This document shows, piece after piece, positions 58,197 through 58,999 of a stretch of 58,999 bases of DNA. The position numbers and the translations under genes were made by a program. The notes beneath the pieces were generated by a model. That model was not told where the DNA came from, made no database searches, and saw only the letters and a list, made by a program, of their open reading frames with translations. Every line of letters starts with the position of its first letter. Position 1 is the stretch's first letter. This DNA comes from Vallitalea okinawensis (GTDB lineage: Bacteria; Bacillota; Clostridia; Lachnospirales; PQDH01): the NCBI RefSeq assembly GCF_002964605.1, contig NZ_PQDH01000017.1, forward strand, positions 1-58,999. The letters run 5' to 3'.

Positions 58197-58871
58197 ATGT
58201 TAGACATTTTGTTTATAGGTGCTCATCCAGATGACGAAGGGAATATAACTGGAACCTTGATCAAAGCTAGAAAAGCTGGCAAAAAAGTAGGTATATTAAC
58301 TTTAACAAAAGGTGAGTCAAGTGGTGTTGCCACAGCAGAGGAACGAGAGATAGAAATGCAAAGGGCAGCTAAGGTAATTGGCGCAGCGTATTTGAAACAT
58401 TTAGACTTACCTGATGCAGGTGTGAAGTTTTGTGATGAAACAGTTAATGCAATTATTGAGGTTTTAGTTGAAACAAAACCTCGGACAGTCATCACCACAT
58501 ATCCAATTGATTGTCATCCTGATCATGTAGCCGTGTCACATTCAGTGGATAAAGCCTTGTTTGTAGCTAGCTTAAAAAAGCACATGGGGGATGAACCTTG
58601 GGATTTGAAACAAGTCTTTTATTTATCTCTAGATTCCAGTGCTAACAGTAAGAAGCCGGACCTTATTATTGACGTTACAGATGTTATTGATGAAAAATAT
58701 GAAGCTACTAAGTGCCATGCATCACAAGGTGTTGCTGATCCTCAAATAAATATTGCTAAGATTAATGGGAAAATGGGTGGTTTTGCATACGGTGAGGCGC
58801 TTTACAGAGGCGTACAACGCCAACATCCTATTAAGTTAAAATCCTTCGAGCCTTTGTTAATTGAAGACTAG
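58197..58871 (+). CDS. LmbE/PIG-L-family zinc deacetylase
   Basis: 224 residues from ATG 58197 (GAGGGG at 58182-58187); an ATG two codons upstream is too close. Zn-dependent N-deacetylase of the LmbE/MshB/BshB family. Motif IGAHPDDEGNITGTLIKARKAGKKVGILTLTKGESSG (about 6-42, AHPDDE with two Zn ligands and the base Asp), ERQRAAKVIGA-type helix (EIEMQRAAKVIGA), and VITTYPIDCHPDHVAVSHSVDKAL (about 97-120, third Zn His in HPDH). Substrates of the family are GlcNAc-inositol, GlcNAc-malate, GlcNAc-PI and acetylated oligosaccharides. Carries the putative inositol-regulon operator plus cre-like sites, pointing to sugar catabolism. Confidence 0.9.
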   Translation: MLDILFIGAHPDDEGNITGTLIKARKAGKKVGILTLTKGESSGVATAEEREIEMQRAAKVIGAAYLKHLDLPDAGVKFCDETVNAIIEVLVETKPRTVITTYPIDCHPDHVAVSHSVDKALFVASLKKHMGDEPWDLKQVFYLSLDSSANSKKPDLIIDVTDVIDEKYEATKCHASQGVADPQINIAKINGKMGGFAYGEALYRGVQRQHPIKLKSFEPLLIED

Positions 58872-58884
58872 AAAGTTTTGTATA

Positions 58885-58999
58885 AAGGAGAGATTAGAAC
58901 TACACAAACAGAAGATACCATATGAGTCATTGATCTATCAAAGAGGACCTCATGGTATTGCCTTGGCAAATGATGTAACATCATTTAAAGAGGATCAAA
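58885..58999 (+). pseudogene. 3' part of an esterase-like (alpha/beta hydrolase) frame, cut by window end
   Basis: In one frame from about 58885: RLELHKQKIPYESLIYQRGPHGIALANDVTSFKEDQ, open to the window end. The run with YQRGPHGIALA is the C-terminal catalytic-His block of acetyl esterase/xylan esterase-like alpha/beta hydrolases (F-x-x-GxHGxxL). No start codon or upstream catalytic part (no GxSxG) is present in the 13-base-plus gap after the LmbE-like stop, so this is the end of a 5'-truncated gene. Confidence 0.65.

Noticed and set aside
1-58999. tRNA, rRNA, prophage or defence systems
   Set aside because: None of their signatures was seen on either strand; apart from the IS256 relic there is no mobile-element gene.

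Overview
The window is AT-rich DNA with short intergenic gaps, AGGAGG-type ribosome binding sites, frequent TTG/GTG starts, many hairpin-plus-T-run terminators and SLH/SipW/TasA-type surface proteins. This points to a Gram-positive anaerobe of the Clostridia (Lachnospirales/Vallitalea-like by general feel; genus not determinable from sequence alone). An Mrp-type cation antiporter and an NhaC antiporter suggest a sodium-aware, possibly marine or halotolerant life style. No rRNA, tRNA or CRISPR array is seen.

Layout. 1-5.3 kb: a surface-protein island, with the acidic repeat tail of a truncated protein, a SipW-type signal peptidase, two TasA/camelysin-like proteins, a DUF5305-like membrane protein and one more short secreted protein. 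5.4-9.5 kb (minus): an eight-gene Mrp antiporter operon in the order E-F-G-MbhD-MbhE-B-C-D, the arrangement of archaeal Mbh antiporter modules, without hydrogenase genes and without a full-length mrpA. 9.6-19.2 kb: housekeeping and stress genes (RNase HI, small winged-helix regulator, DUF975 protein, TipA-like MerR regulator with a 19-bp-spacer promoter, NhaC, an SLH/YcdB-like wall protein, a ProX-type tRNA editing protein, an acidic membrane protein, RlmD-type methyltransferase). 19.3-21.3 kb: a decayed zone with an IS256-family transposase relic, a near-ideal promoter with a 24-bp palindrome and no intact gene behind it, a methyltransferase and unrecognised gene ruins. 21.3-31.5 kb: a two-domain uridine-kinase-like protein, MarR, an unknown membrane protein, Lon, a TetR-controlled operon with twin operators, a YwaF-like membrane protein, a DHFR-like reductase and an AraC/GyrI-like regulator.

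31.7-49.9 kb is a carbohydrate/cyclitol region: a GH38 alpha-mannosidase, then a divergent myo-inositol locus. Minus strand: iolD-iolE, and separately iolB plus a DeoR-type (IolR-like) regulator. Plus strand: a sugar/inositol ABC importer (binding protein, ATPase, permease), iolC, iolJ, both subunits of a 3-oxoacid CoA-transferase, a thiolase, an IolE-like isomerase and a Gfo/Idh dehydrogenase. The expected malonate-semialdehyde dehydrogenase gene (iolA) is absent from the window; the CoA-transferase and thiolase may take its place. A shared motif, ATAACCAATRAAA, sits at the promoters of iolD, iolB, the importer operon and, 18 kb away, a LmbE-type deacetylase gene, and probably marks the regulon of the DeoR protein.

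50-59 kb: a citrate synthase with its own strong promoter and a GntR-like palindrome, a beta-phosphoglucomutase relic, a YesM/YesN-type two-component system whose sensor start is disturbed by a 14-A homopolymer, a CUT1 sugar ABC importer (binding protein and two permeases, no ATPase), the LmbE-type deacetylase and the 3' part of an esterase-like reading frame that runs off the window.
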